Assembly (NCBI GenBank): GCA_947475795.1
Contig: CANJOX010000256.1
Coordinates: 1-5,243, forward strand
DNA length: 5,243 nt
Direction of reading: 5' to 3'
Source of the DNA: Gemmatimonadota bacterium
GTDB lineage: Bacteria; Gemmatimonadota; Gemmatimonadetes; Gemmatimonadales; Gemmatimonadaceae
Position numbers and translations under genes: made by a program
Notes under the pieces: model-generated
Told to the model about the DNA's origin: nothing
Database searches by the model: none
Seen by the model: the letters and a program-made list of their open reading frames with translations, nothing else
Part shown: positions 1 to 5,216 of the stretch, piece by piece
How positions within the stretch are numbered: the first letter of the stretch is position 1
Layout of the letters: each line of letters opens with the position of its first letter

Positions 1-152
1 GGGAGCGCTTCCAGCAGCGATTGAATGAAGGCATCGCCCAGTCGCATCGTGGGCCATGCCTCGAGCGCGCCCAGGTCGAGGACGAGCCGGATCACAGGGA
101 AGTGCGCGTAGTGGCTCGGCCCCACGTAGGTGGAGCGTTCGAGGATTTTCAT
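1..152 (-). CDS. cphA: Cyanophycin synthetase, N-terminal fragment (runs off the window)
   Basis: Only the first 50 complete codons are present; the gene continues past base 1. The start is the ATG at 152-150. The peptide opens MKILERSTYVGPSHYAHFPV and continues with IRLVLDLGALE, matching the start of CphA1-type cyanophycin synthetases, where MKIL, a G-P-(N/S) motif and an (I/V)xLxLDLxxLE segment are typical. CphA is a cytoplasmic ATP-dependent ligase that adds Asp to the backbone and Arg to its side chain, making cyanophycin, a nitrogen and carbon store. The ATP-grasp and Mur-ligase domains would lie outside the window. The start lies 6 bases after the cphB stop with no clear Shine-Dalgarno site, so translational coupling to cphB is likely. 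The assignment rests on the N-terminal motif plus the adjoining cyanophycinase, which together are strong. Confidence 0.85.
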   Translation of the reverse strand, partial: MKILERSTYVGPSHYAHFPVIRLVLDLGALEAWPTMRLGDAFIQSLLEAL

Positions 153-158
153 GGTGGG

Positions 159-1007
159 CTACTCAGCCGTGACGAGGGAGTCGCCCAGCGCGGCATTGAG
201 CGCGTCGTGCGGGGAGGTAGCCGACGCAGTGGCGACGGCCTGCCGGGTGCGGAGATGAAAGCTCGCGCCGGCCGCCAGCACGTGCAGGGTGGCGCCCAGC
301 AGCGTCACCGCCTCGCCGGGCTCGGCCTCGGCGATCGACGAGAAGGACACATTGGTGGGATCGATGATGGTGATCGACCCCGCCCCCATGACGTCGATGC
401 GCTCGTCAGGCGAGAGAAAGGCGGCCGTGTCTTCATCAACCCCGAGCCCGAAGGCGAACGGATTGTAGGCCAGCGCCGTGAGCAGGCGCCCCAGCCGGTC
501 GCGCTGCCGGAAGTGCTGATCGATGATCACGCGGTTGGTGAGGCCGAGACCGGCGCACAGTGTGACCATGCCGGCGCGCGGCGAACTCCCCTCGGCACCA
601 TAGGCGATCATGTGTTCGCTGAGATACGCGGCCCCGGCGCTTGTGCCGGCGATGTGCATCCCGGCCGCATGCCGTTCCCGCAGCAGATGCCCGACTGGGG
701 TGCCGCCCAACGTGGTGGATAGCTTGAGCTGATTACCGCCGGTGAGGAACACTCCCGTCGCCGTCCCAAGCCATTCCAGCCAGTCGCCATCGTCACAATC
801 GCTGCGCCGCGCGAAGTTCAGCGCTTTGGCGCGGGCGACACCATGCCGCTCGAACACGCGCTCGTAGAACGTGCCCATGTCCGGCTCCGACGAGGCCGTC
901 GGAATGATCGCAATGCGTGCCGCCGCGCCACCGCTCAGCGCCACGAAGCGATCGAGAATGGACGGGGTGAGCAGCTTGCCACCGATCGGAATGATCCAGC
1001 CGCGCAT
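159..1007 (-). CDS. cphB: Cyanophycinase (serine peptidase family S51)
   Basis: The 282-residue protein is close to the length of intracellular CphB enzymes. It hydrolyses cyanophycin to beta-Asp-Arg dipeptides. Seen in the sequence: the S51 nucleophile elbow GTSAGA at 121-126 with Ser123, the GGNQ loop at 90-93, the DQHF motif at 163-166 with His165, and GLGVDEDTA with Glu192. Ser123, His165 and Glu192 sit at a constant offset of 9 from the triad I recall for Synechocystis CphB (Ser132, His174, Glu201). Arg169, Arg171 and Arg174 likewise match substrate-pocket arginines. There is no signal peptide, so it should act in the cytoplasm, unlike secreted CphE. The ATG at 1007 gives MRGWIIPIGG, right for the first beta-strand; no obvious Shine-Dalgarno site precedes it. 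It heads a cphB-cphA unit divergent from iadA. General peptidase E is less likely given the DQHF and GVDEDTA context and the cphA neighbour. Confidence 0.93.
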   Translation of the reverse strand: MRGWIIPIGGKLLTPSILDRFVALSGGAAARIAIIPTASSEPDMGTFYERVFERHGVARAKALNFARRSDCDDGDWLEWLGTATGVFLTGGNQLKLSTTLGGTPVGHLLRERHAAGMHIAGTSAGAAYLSEHMIAYGAEGSSPRAGMVTLCAGLGLTNRVIIDQHFRQRDRLGRLLTALAYNPFAFGLGVDEDTAAFLSPDERIDVMGAGSITIIDPTNVSFSSIAEAEPGEAVTLLGATLHVLAAGASFHLRTRQAVATASATSPHDALNAALGDSLVTAE

Positions 1008-1079
1008 GTATCGGGATTGATCGTGAGCCGTACGGGCAAAGCGCCTCTGGTGAAGCTAACGCTGGCCGTGGCCGACGGG

Positions 1080-1085
1080 TAACGT
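1080..1085 (+). promoter_or_regulatory. Candidate -10 box of a leaderless iadA transcript
   Basis: TAACGT fits the TANNNT -10 pattern and ends 6 bases before the iadA ATG. That would place the transcription start at or beside the initiation codon. The ATG has no Shine-Dalgarno-like sequence upstream (GGTAACGTTCCCGC precedes it), which fits a leaderless message. No good -35 hexamer is visible at 16-18 bases, so this is only a candidate. Confidence 0.3.
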
Positions 1086-1091
1086 TCCCGC

Positions 1092-2255
1092 ATGCTGCTG
1101 CTGCGCCATGCCACCGTGTTCGCCCCCGCCGCGCTGGGATTACAGGATCTGCTGATCGGCGGTGAGCAGATCCTGTGGATGGGGGCGTCCATGGGCGCGC
1201 TCCCCTCGTCGCTGGGGGTACGCGAGCTCGATCTGGAAGGACGGGTGGTGATTCCCGGACTGGTAGACGGCCACGCGCATCTCACCGGCGGCGGCGGCGA
1301 GGCCGGCCCGCAGTCGCGCGTGCCGGCACCGTCCCTGTCGCAGTACACCAGCGCCGGGGTGACCACAGCCATCGGGGTGCTGGGCACCGACGACGTGACC
1401 CGGTCCACGGCCGAACTCGTCGTCACCGCCCGCGCCCTGGTGGCCGAGGGGCTCTCGGCGTGGTGTCATACGGGCGGGTACCACCTCCCCCCGGTCACGC
1501 TGACGGGCAGCGTACGCGGCGACATTGTGCACCTTGACCGGGTGATCGGCGTCGGCGAGCTGGCGTTGAGCGATCACCGCTCAAGCCAGCCGACACTCGA
1601 GCAGCTGCTCACGGTTGCGGCGGATGCGCACGTGGGGGGGCTGATGACCGGGAAAGCCGGGATCGTGCACCTGCACCTCGGCGACGGGGCGCGCGGGCTC
1701 GACCTGGTGCGGCAGGCGCTGGCCACGAGCGAGCTGCCGGCGCGCGTGTTCAACCCCACGCACGTCAATCGCCGGCGGGCGCTGTTTACTGAGGCAATCG
1801 AGCTGAGCCGGCGCGGATGCGTCGTGGACATCACGGCGTTCGACGTCTCGCCCGACGAGGACGCGTGGAGCGCCGCCGACGCGCTGGAGCGCTTCTGGGC
1901 CAGTGGGGCGCCGGCCACGCAGGTCACCGTGAGCAGCGACGGCGGCGGGTGCCTGCCGGTGTTCGATGCCGATGGGCGGGTGGTGCAGATGGGGGTCGGC
2001 CACGCCGGCAGCCTCCTCGAGACAGTGCGGGCGCTGGTGGCGCGCGGGCACGACCTCGCGCGGATCCTGCCGGCGTTCACGAGCAATCCGGCGGCGCTCC
2101 TCCGTCTAGGCGGCAAGGGCACCCTGCGTGTGGGGGGTGACGCCGATCTGGTCGTGCTCGAGGCGGACCACCAGGTGCGGGATGTGCTGGCCCGCGGCGT
2201 CTGGCATCGGCGGGACGGCAAGACGGTCCGCCGCGGCACCTTCGAGCCAGCGTAG
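1092..2255 (+). CDS. iadA: Isoaspartyl (beta-aspartyl) dipeptidase, amidohydrolase superfamily
   Basis: The 387-residue protein aligns end to end with E. coli IadA (390 residues). It hydrolyses beta-aspartyl dipeptides; beside cyanophycinase the likely substrate is beta-Asp-Arg. Metal ligands by alignment are His61 and His63 (DGHAHLTGGGGEAGP), His195 (HLHLGD), His224 (NPTHVNR) and Asp283 (SSDGGG). Substrate residues are Glu70, Tyr130 (TGGYH), Arg163 (SDHRS) and Arg227. The C-terminal KGTLRVGGDADLVVL strand is the usual amidohydrolase small domain. Two active-site differences stand out: the E. coli carboxylated Lys162 position is Glu156, and E. coli Ser289 is Cys287. A Glu bridging ligand is known in other amidohydrolases, so activity is still plausible. 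There is no signal peptide. The ATG at 1092 has no Shine-Dalgarno site. The gene is transcribed away from cphB, so one intergenic region may co-regulate polymer turnover. Confidence 0.93.
   Translation: MLLLRHATVFAPAALGLQDLLIGGEQILWMGASMGALPSSLGVRELDLEGRVVIPGLVDGHAHLTGGGGEAGPQSRVPAPSLSQYTSAGVTTAIGVLGTDDVTRSTAELVVTARALVAEGLSAWCHTGGYHLPPVTLTGSVRGDIVHLDRVIGVGELALSDHRSSQPTLEQLLTVAADAHVGGLMTGKAGIVHLHLGDGARGLDLVRQALATSELPARVFNPTHVNRRRALFTEAIELSRRGCVVDITAFDVSPDEDAWSAADALERFWASGAPATQVTVSSDGGGCLPVFDADGRVVQMGVGHAGSLLETVRALVARGHDLARILPAFTSNPAALLRLGGKGTLRVGGDADLVVLEADHQVRDVLARGVWHRRDGKTVRRGTFEPA
1142..1176. repeat. Perfect 12-bp inverted repeat inside iadA
   Basis: The left arm ACAGGATCTGCT (1142-1153) and right arm AGCAGATCCTGT (1165-1176) are exact reverse complements around an 11-base spacer. 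In RNA the stem can grow by two G-U pairs outward (1141-1177 and 1140-1178). It covers about codons 17-29 of iadA, beginning 50 bases after the start codon. It encodes LQDLLIGGEQIL, an ordinary beta-strand and turn, so the symmetry is not explained by a repeated protein motif. It may be an operator or an mRNA hairpin, or chance. Confidence 0.85.
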
Positions 2256-2272
2256 CGCCGGTCTGCCGACGC
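2255..2272 (+). terminator. Weak hairpin just after the iadA stop, possible terminator
   Basis: GCG (2255-2257) pairs with CGC (2270-2272) and CGG (2259-2261) with CCG (2266-2268), around a C-A mismatch and a TCTG loop. No T-run follows, so an intrinsic terminator is doubtful. It is listed only because it is the sole hairpin directly at the gene end. Confidence 0.2.
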
Positions 2273-2306
2273 ATAGGTAACGTCTGCTTCATGGAGCACC
2301 AGTTGG

Positions 2307-2400
2307 ACGTTCGTGCCAGCAAACAAGTATTGACAGAACGGCCGGTTCGCTGGAACTTGGGTCTCCGGCTGGCGTTCGTGTCAGCAGGCAACTGTTTTCA
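2307..2400 (+). repeat. Diverged direct repeat, two copies with a 65-base period
   Basis: Copy 1 (2307-2335) and copy 2 (2372-2400) match at 21 of 29 positions without gaps. They share the core CGTTCGTG-Y-CAGCA-RR-CAA. Similarity continues a few bases upstream (CACCAGTTGG against CTCCGGCTGG). The 65-base period is not a multiple of three, which argues against a repeated protein motif. It lies between iadA and the riboswitch, in likely promoter DNA. Confidence 0.5.
2330..2358 (+). promoter_or_regulatory. Candidate promoter for the riboswitch-nrdJ transcript
   Basis: A perfect -35 hexamer TTGACA is at 2330-2335. After a 17-base spacer the -10 position holds GAACTT (2353-2358), a poor match to TATAAT. 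The spacer carries GAAC-N5-GTTC, overlapping a GTTC-N4-GAAC dyad. The location, about 60 bases before the aptamer, is reasonable, but the weak -10 keeps this tentative. The real start could lie closer to 2420. Confidence 0.3.
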
Positions 2401-2419
2401 CCAACTGATTCAAGACATA

Positions 2420-2598
2420 GGCGCTGGTCACCGATCCCGATGCTGGGGTCGGCGCTAAGAGGGAACTCCGGTGCAACACCGGGGCGGCCCCGCCGCTGTG
2501 AGGGAGGACGACGGAGCAGCGCGCCACTGGGCACCCATCGGGTGCACGGGAAGGCCGCTCCGAAGGACGAATCCCAAGCCAGAAGACCTGCCAGTGCC
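2420..2598 (+). ncRNA. Cobalamin (adenosylcobalamin-type) riboswitch aptamer
   Basis: The conserved cobalamin core is unmistakable: AAGAGGGAA, then the hairpin CCGGTG-CAA-CACCGG (2468-2482), GGGCGGCCCCGCCGCTGTGA, and the B12 box AAGCCAGAAGACCTGCC at 2576-2592. Closing stem P1 is GGCGCTGG (2420-2427) with CCAGTGCC (2591-2598), 8 pairs including one G-U. P2 is CCGATCCC (2431-2438) with GGGGTCGG (2445-2452), 8 pairs with one G-U. A variable-arm hairpin GCACCC-ATC-GGGTGC lies at 2531-2545. The element senses coenzyme B12 in nascent mRNA. It is on the same strand as nrdJ, whose start is 197 bases after P1, and no other gene intervenes, so nrdJ is the evident target. Confidence 0.96.
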
Positions 2599-2795
2599 GG
2601 AGTCCGCGCGCACCCTCGAGGGAGGGCACGCCGGGGATCGCTATGCGCCGTTCATCCGAACGGCGCTGGCTCCGCTGGGCTCCTTGCTGACCATCGCGAG
2701 GAGCTTGTCTCGTCACCGGGCGTGTCCGCCCGTGACGGACGCGCTGGTCCTCGGGGGTGTGCATGCAATCGCTGGTTCACCCGTAGGAGGCACAC
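2599..2795 (+). promoter_or_regulatory. Riboswitch expression platform and nrdJ leader, probable translational switch
   Basis: The 197-nt leader has competing folds. Sequester hairpin: GGGTG (2755-2759) pairs with CACCC (2778-2782) and CCTC (2749-2752) with GAGG (2787-2790), the latter being part of the nrdJ Shine-Dalgarno site. Antisequester helix: 2608-2622 pairs with 2748-2762 over 15 contiguous pairs, three of them G-U, which would free that site. A local hairpin at 2608-2631 competes for the same 5' strand. Two stable stems lie between: 2645-2653 with 2658-2666 (9 perfect pairs, loop ATCC) and 2711-2722 with 2727-2737 (11 pairs, one bulged C). No T-run follows any stem, so translational control is favoured over termination. 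The folds were drawn by eye without energies. Confidence 0.55.
2784..2790 (+). promoter_or_regulatory. nrdJ ribosome binding site deciding the TTG start
   Basis: TAGGAGG stands 5 bases before TTG at 2796-2798. It is the only strong Shine-Dalgarno sequence near the 5' end of nrdJ. The next in-frame ATG (2871, residue 26) has none, so the TTG start is chosen. Its GAGG half can be masked by 2749-2752. Confidence 0.85.
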
Positions 2796-5216
2796 TTGGC
2801 TATTTCCGTCGCCCCCCGCAGCACCGAGTTCCGAGCCAGCTACGACTCTAATGGCCTCACGACGCTGACGATGGTCGTCAAGCGTGACGGCCGTCAGTCC
2901 GTCTGGGATCCGGAGCGCATCACCCGTGCCATCGCCCTCGCGTTCTACGCGTCGCGGCACGACGATGCCCCCAACCCGCTCCACGACGACGCGGCCCACC
3001 GCTTCGGGCTGGGCTTCACCGACTTCGCCGACGTCTGCGCGATCACGCAGCTCGTGGTGAACACGGTCGAGCGTCGCGCGCAGGACCACATGCCGACGGT
3101 CGAGGAAATTCAGGACATCGTCGAAATGATGATCGCCGCGCGCGGGCACTGGGACATCGCCAAGCGCTACGTGCTCTATCGTGCGGCGCGCGCGCAGCAT
3201 CGGCTCAACGTGCACGCCGAAAACGGCATGCAGGATTACATCTTCCTGTCGCGCTACTCGCGCTACCGCGAGGATCTCGGCCGTCGCGAGACGCCCGCTG
3301 AGGCCTTCACGCGCGTGATGGACATGCACCGGGCGCATTTTGCCCCGCTCGTGGACCTGCCGGTCGCCGGGTTCGGTGGCCGCACGCTGGCCGCCCTGAT
3401 GGACGACACGGAGTCCGCGTTGCAGCGTCGCGCGATCCTGCCCTCCATGCGCTCCCTGCAGTTCGGCGGCCGGGCCATCGAAGCGAACAACGCGCGCATG
3501 TTCAATTGCGCGTTCACGCATGTGGACCGGATCGACGCGTTCAAGGAATCGTTCTTCCTGCTCATGTCGGGCACGGGCGTGGGCTTCAGCGTGCAGAAGC
3601 AGCATGTGGCGCAGCTGCCCACCTTCCCGATCCGCGCGGCCGAGAACGAACTGCCCGTCGTGCACTACACGGTGCCCGACACCCTCGAAGGGTGGGCGGA
3701 TGCGCTCGATGCCTTGGTGCGTTCGTACCTCGACGGCACCAAAATCGAGTTCAACTACAGCGCCGTCCGCTCGCGTGGTCAGCAGCTCAAGACCTCCGGC
3801 GGTCGCGCCCCGGGTCACCTGCCGCTCAAGAAGGCGCTCTCCGCCGTCGAGCGCATGCTCGACCAGGTGCCGGGGCGCGCGATGCGTCCCATCGAAGTGT
3901 ACGACATTCTGATGCACGTCGCGGTGGCCGTGCTCTCCGGCGGCATCCGCCGCTCGGCCACGATCTGCCTCTTCTCGTCGGATGACGACGAGATGGCCTC
4001 GGCGAAGACCGGCAACTGGTTCGAAACCAACCCGCAGCGCGGCAAGTCGAACAACTCGGCCGTGCTCGTGCGCGACACCGTGCAGCCGTCGGACTTCGGC
4101 AAGCTCTTCGAGTTCCAGAAGGAGTTCGGTGAGCCGGGCTTCTATTTCGTGGATGACGCCGAGTATGGCGCCAACCCGTGCGTCGAAATCGGCCTCGCGC
4201 CGTACATGATCGTGGACGAAGCGGCGCAGGCCAAACTCGCGGCGTACGGCCGGCCTGATGTGCCGGTCGGATCGCGCGTGTCGGGCTGGCAGATGTGCAA
4301 CCTCACCACGATCAACGCCGGCGCCTGCGACAACGAAGAGTCGTTCCTCGCTTGCTGCCGCGCCGCCGCGCTGCTCGGCACGCTGCAGGCGGCGTACACC
4401 GACATCCCGTACCTCGGGGCCGCCACGCGGGCGATCAACGAGCGGGAGTCGCTGCTCGGCGTGTCCATCTGCGGCATTCTCGACCGTCCGTCGCTGCTGC
4501 TTGACCCGGCCATCCTGGAGCGTGGCGCGAAGGAGTGCCTCGACACCAACGCCGCGATCGCCGCCCACCTCGGCATCGAGCCGGCGGCGCGCATCACCTG
4601 CGTGAAGCCGGAAGGCACCGCCAGCCTCGTGCTGGGCGCGGGATCGGGCATTCACCCGCATCATGCGCGGCATTATTTCCGCCGCGTGCAGGCCGCGCGC
4701 ACGGAGCCGCTGTACCAGTGGTTCAAGCTGCACAATCCGCACATGACCGAAACGTCGGTGTGGGATCCCGAGACCACGGATGTCATCACCTTCCCGGTGA
4801 GCGCCGCCCCCGACGCCATTCTGCGCGAAGACGTGGGCGCCGTGCAGTTCCTGGAATACGTGCGTCTCGTGCAGGAGCACTGGGTCCGCGCCGGTCGCCG
4901 GCACGAGCAGTACAATCCGGGACTGCACCACAACGTGTCCAACACGGTCACCGTGAAGGACGAAGAGTGGGATGCCGTGCAGCAGTTCATCTGGGACAAC
5001 AAGGAGTACTTCGCCGGCATTTCCCTCCTGCGCGAAACGGGCGACAAGATCTACGCGCAGGCCCCGCGCGAAGAAGTGACGACCGAGTCGGACATGATCC
5101 GCTGGAACGCGCTGTCGTATCGCGAGGTCGACTACACCATGCTGCTCGAAGGCGTGGACATGACGACGCTGAGCGACACGGTGGCGTGCGCGGGTGGGGC
5201 GTGCGAGATCATCTAG
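2796..5216 (+). CDS. nrdJ: Adenosylcobalamin-dependent class II ribonucleotide reductase, monomeric RTPR type with ATP-cone
   Basis: The 806-residue protein reduces ribonucleotides (probably triphosphates) to deoxyribonucleotides using a cobalamin-generated thiyl radical. An N-terminal ATP-cone spans about residues 26-136 (VVKRDGR, then VEEIQDIVE, then AKRYVLYRAAR), the usual site of dATP inhibition. Catalytic landmarks are Cys238 (MFNCAF), the radical motif Asn460-Pro-Cys462-Val-Glu464, Cys501 (QMCNLTTIN) as probable redox partner of Cys238, and the C-terminal pair Cys798/Cys803 in CAGGAC that is re-reduced by thioredoxin. RTPR-like signatures are LLMSGTGVGFSV (255-266), KPEGTASLVLGAGSGIHPHH (604-623) and FAGISLL near 739-745. 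The paired tyrosines of class I radical transfer are not seen. L. leichmannii RTPR is about 739 residues without an ATP-cone, so the extra length fits the added domain. TTG start as argued for the ribosome binding site. Only 27 bases follow the stop, so a downstream partner gene cannot be excluded. Confidence 0.93.
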   Translation: MAISVAPRSTEFRASYDSNGLTTLTMVVKRDGRQSVWDPERITRAIALAFYASRHDDAPNPLHDDAAHRFGLGFTDFADVCAITQLVVNTVERRAQDHMPTVEEIQDIVEMMIAARGHWDIAKRYVLYRAARAQHRLNVHAENGMQDYIFLSRYSRYREDLGRRETPAEAFTRVMDMHRAHFAPLVDLPVAGFGGRTLAALMDDTESALQRRAILPSMRSLQFGGRAIEANNARMFNCAFTHVDRIDAFKESFFLLMSGTGVGFSVQKQHVAQLPTFPIRAAENELPVVHYTVPDTLEGWADALDALVRSYLDGTKIEFNYSAVRSRGQQLKTSGGRAPGHLPLKKALSAVERMLDQVPGRAMRPIEVYDILMHVAVAVLSGGIRRSATICLFSSDDDEMASAKTGNWFETNPQRGKSNNSAVLVRDTVQPSDFGKLFEFQKEFGEPGFYFVDDAEYGANPCVEIGLAPYMIVDEAAQAKLAAYGRPDVPVGSRVSGWQMCNLTTINAGACDNEESFLACCRAAALLGTLQAAYTDIPYLGAATRAINERESLLGVSICGILDRPSLLLDPAILERGAKECLDTNAAIAAHLGIEPAARITCVKPEGTASLVLGAGSGIHPHHARHYFRRVQAARTEPLYQWFKLHNPHMTETSVWDPETTDVITFPVSAAPDAILREDVGAVQFLEYVRLVQEHWVRAGRRHEQYNPGLHHNVSNTVTVKDEEWDAVQQFIWDNKEYFAGISLLRETGDKIYAQAPREEVTTESDMIRWNALSYREVDYTMLLEGVDMTTLSDTVACAGGACEII

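Larger units (their letters stand above)
2256..2419. other. Intergenic region upstream of the riboswitch, no convincing gene
   Basis: This stretch is visibly richer in A and T than its surroundings, as expected for a promoter region. It contains a diverged direct repeat (2307-2335 and 2372-2400), a TTGACA hexamer, and GAAC/GTTC dyads at 2336-2356. A 55-codon reading frame starts at ATG 2291 and ends at TAA 2456-2458, and TAACGT stands 7 bases before it. Its third-base composition is much less GC-rich than the neighbouring genes and it runs into the riboswitch, so it is not called as a gene. Confidence 0.6.

Noticed and set aside
21..722. A 233-codon plus-strand frame across cphB and cphA
   Set aside because: It is antisense to the well-supported cphB and cphA coding and its translation is low-complexity Arg/Gly-rich.
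1599..1610. 12-base palindrome GAGCAGCTGCTC inside iadA
   Set aside because: It has no loop or spacer and encodes the ordinary EQLL of an alpha helix with common GC-rich codons; chance is sufficient.
2645..2666. Strong 9-bp hairpin as an intrinsic terminator
   Set aside because: The stem is perfect but the following bases (TGGCTCCGCTGGG) lack a T-run. A structural spacer in the leader is more likely.
2643..2690. A 15-codon leader peptide MRRSSERRWLRWAPC in the riboswitch leader
   Set aside because: It contains the 9-bp hairpin arms, which explain the repeated Arg codons. There is only a weak GGGG stretch upstream as ribosome site, and no reason for Arg- or Trp-based attenuation of nrdJ.
2712..2736. 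Second GC-rich hairpin in the leader as a terminator
   Set aside because: GTCAC-GGGCG pairs with CGCCC-GTGAC, but GGACGCGCTGG follows with no T-run.
2440..2868. Plus-strand frames of 126-142 codons across the riboswitch and leader
   Set aside because: They run through the conserved RNA core and the nrdJ start in other frames, with no ribosome site and no protein motif.
2796..5216. Class I (NrdA) identity for the reductase, which would make the riboswitch conventional
   Set aside because: The C-terminal CX4C is shared with class I, but GTGVGFSV, the SGIHPHH region and FAGISLL are RTPR-like, and the class I tyrosine pair is not seen. A small-subunit gene beyond 5243 cannot be excluded.
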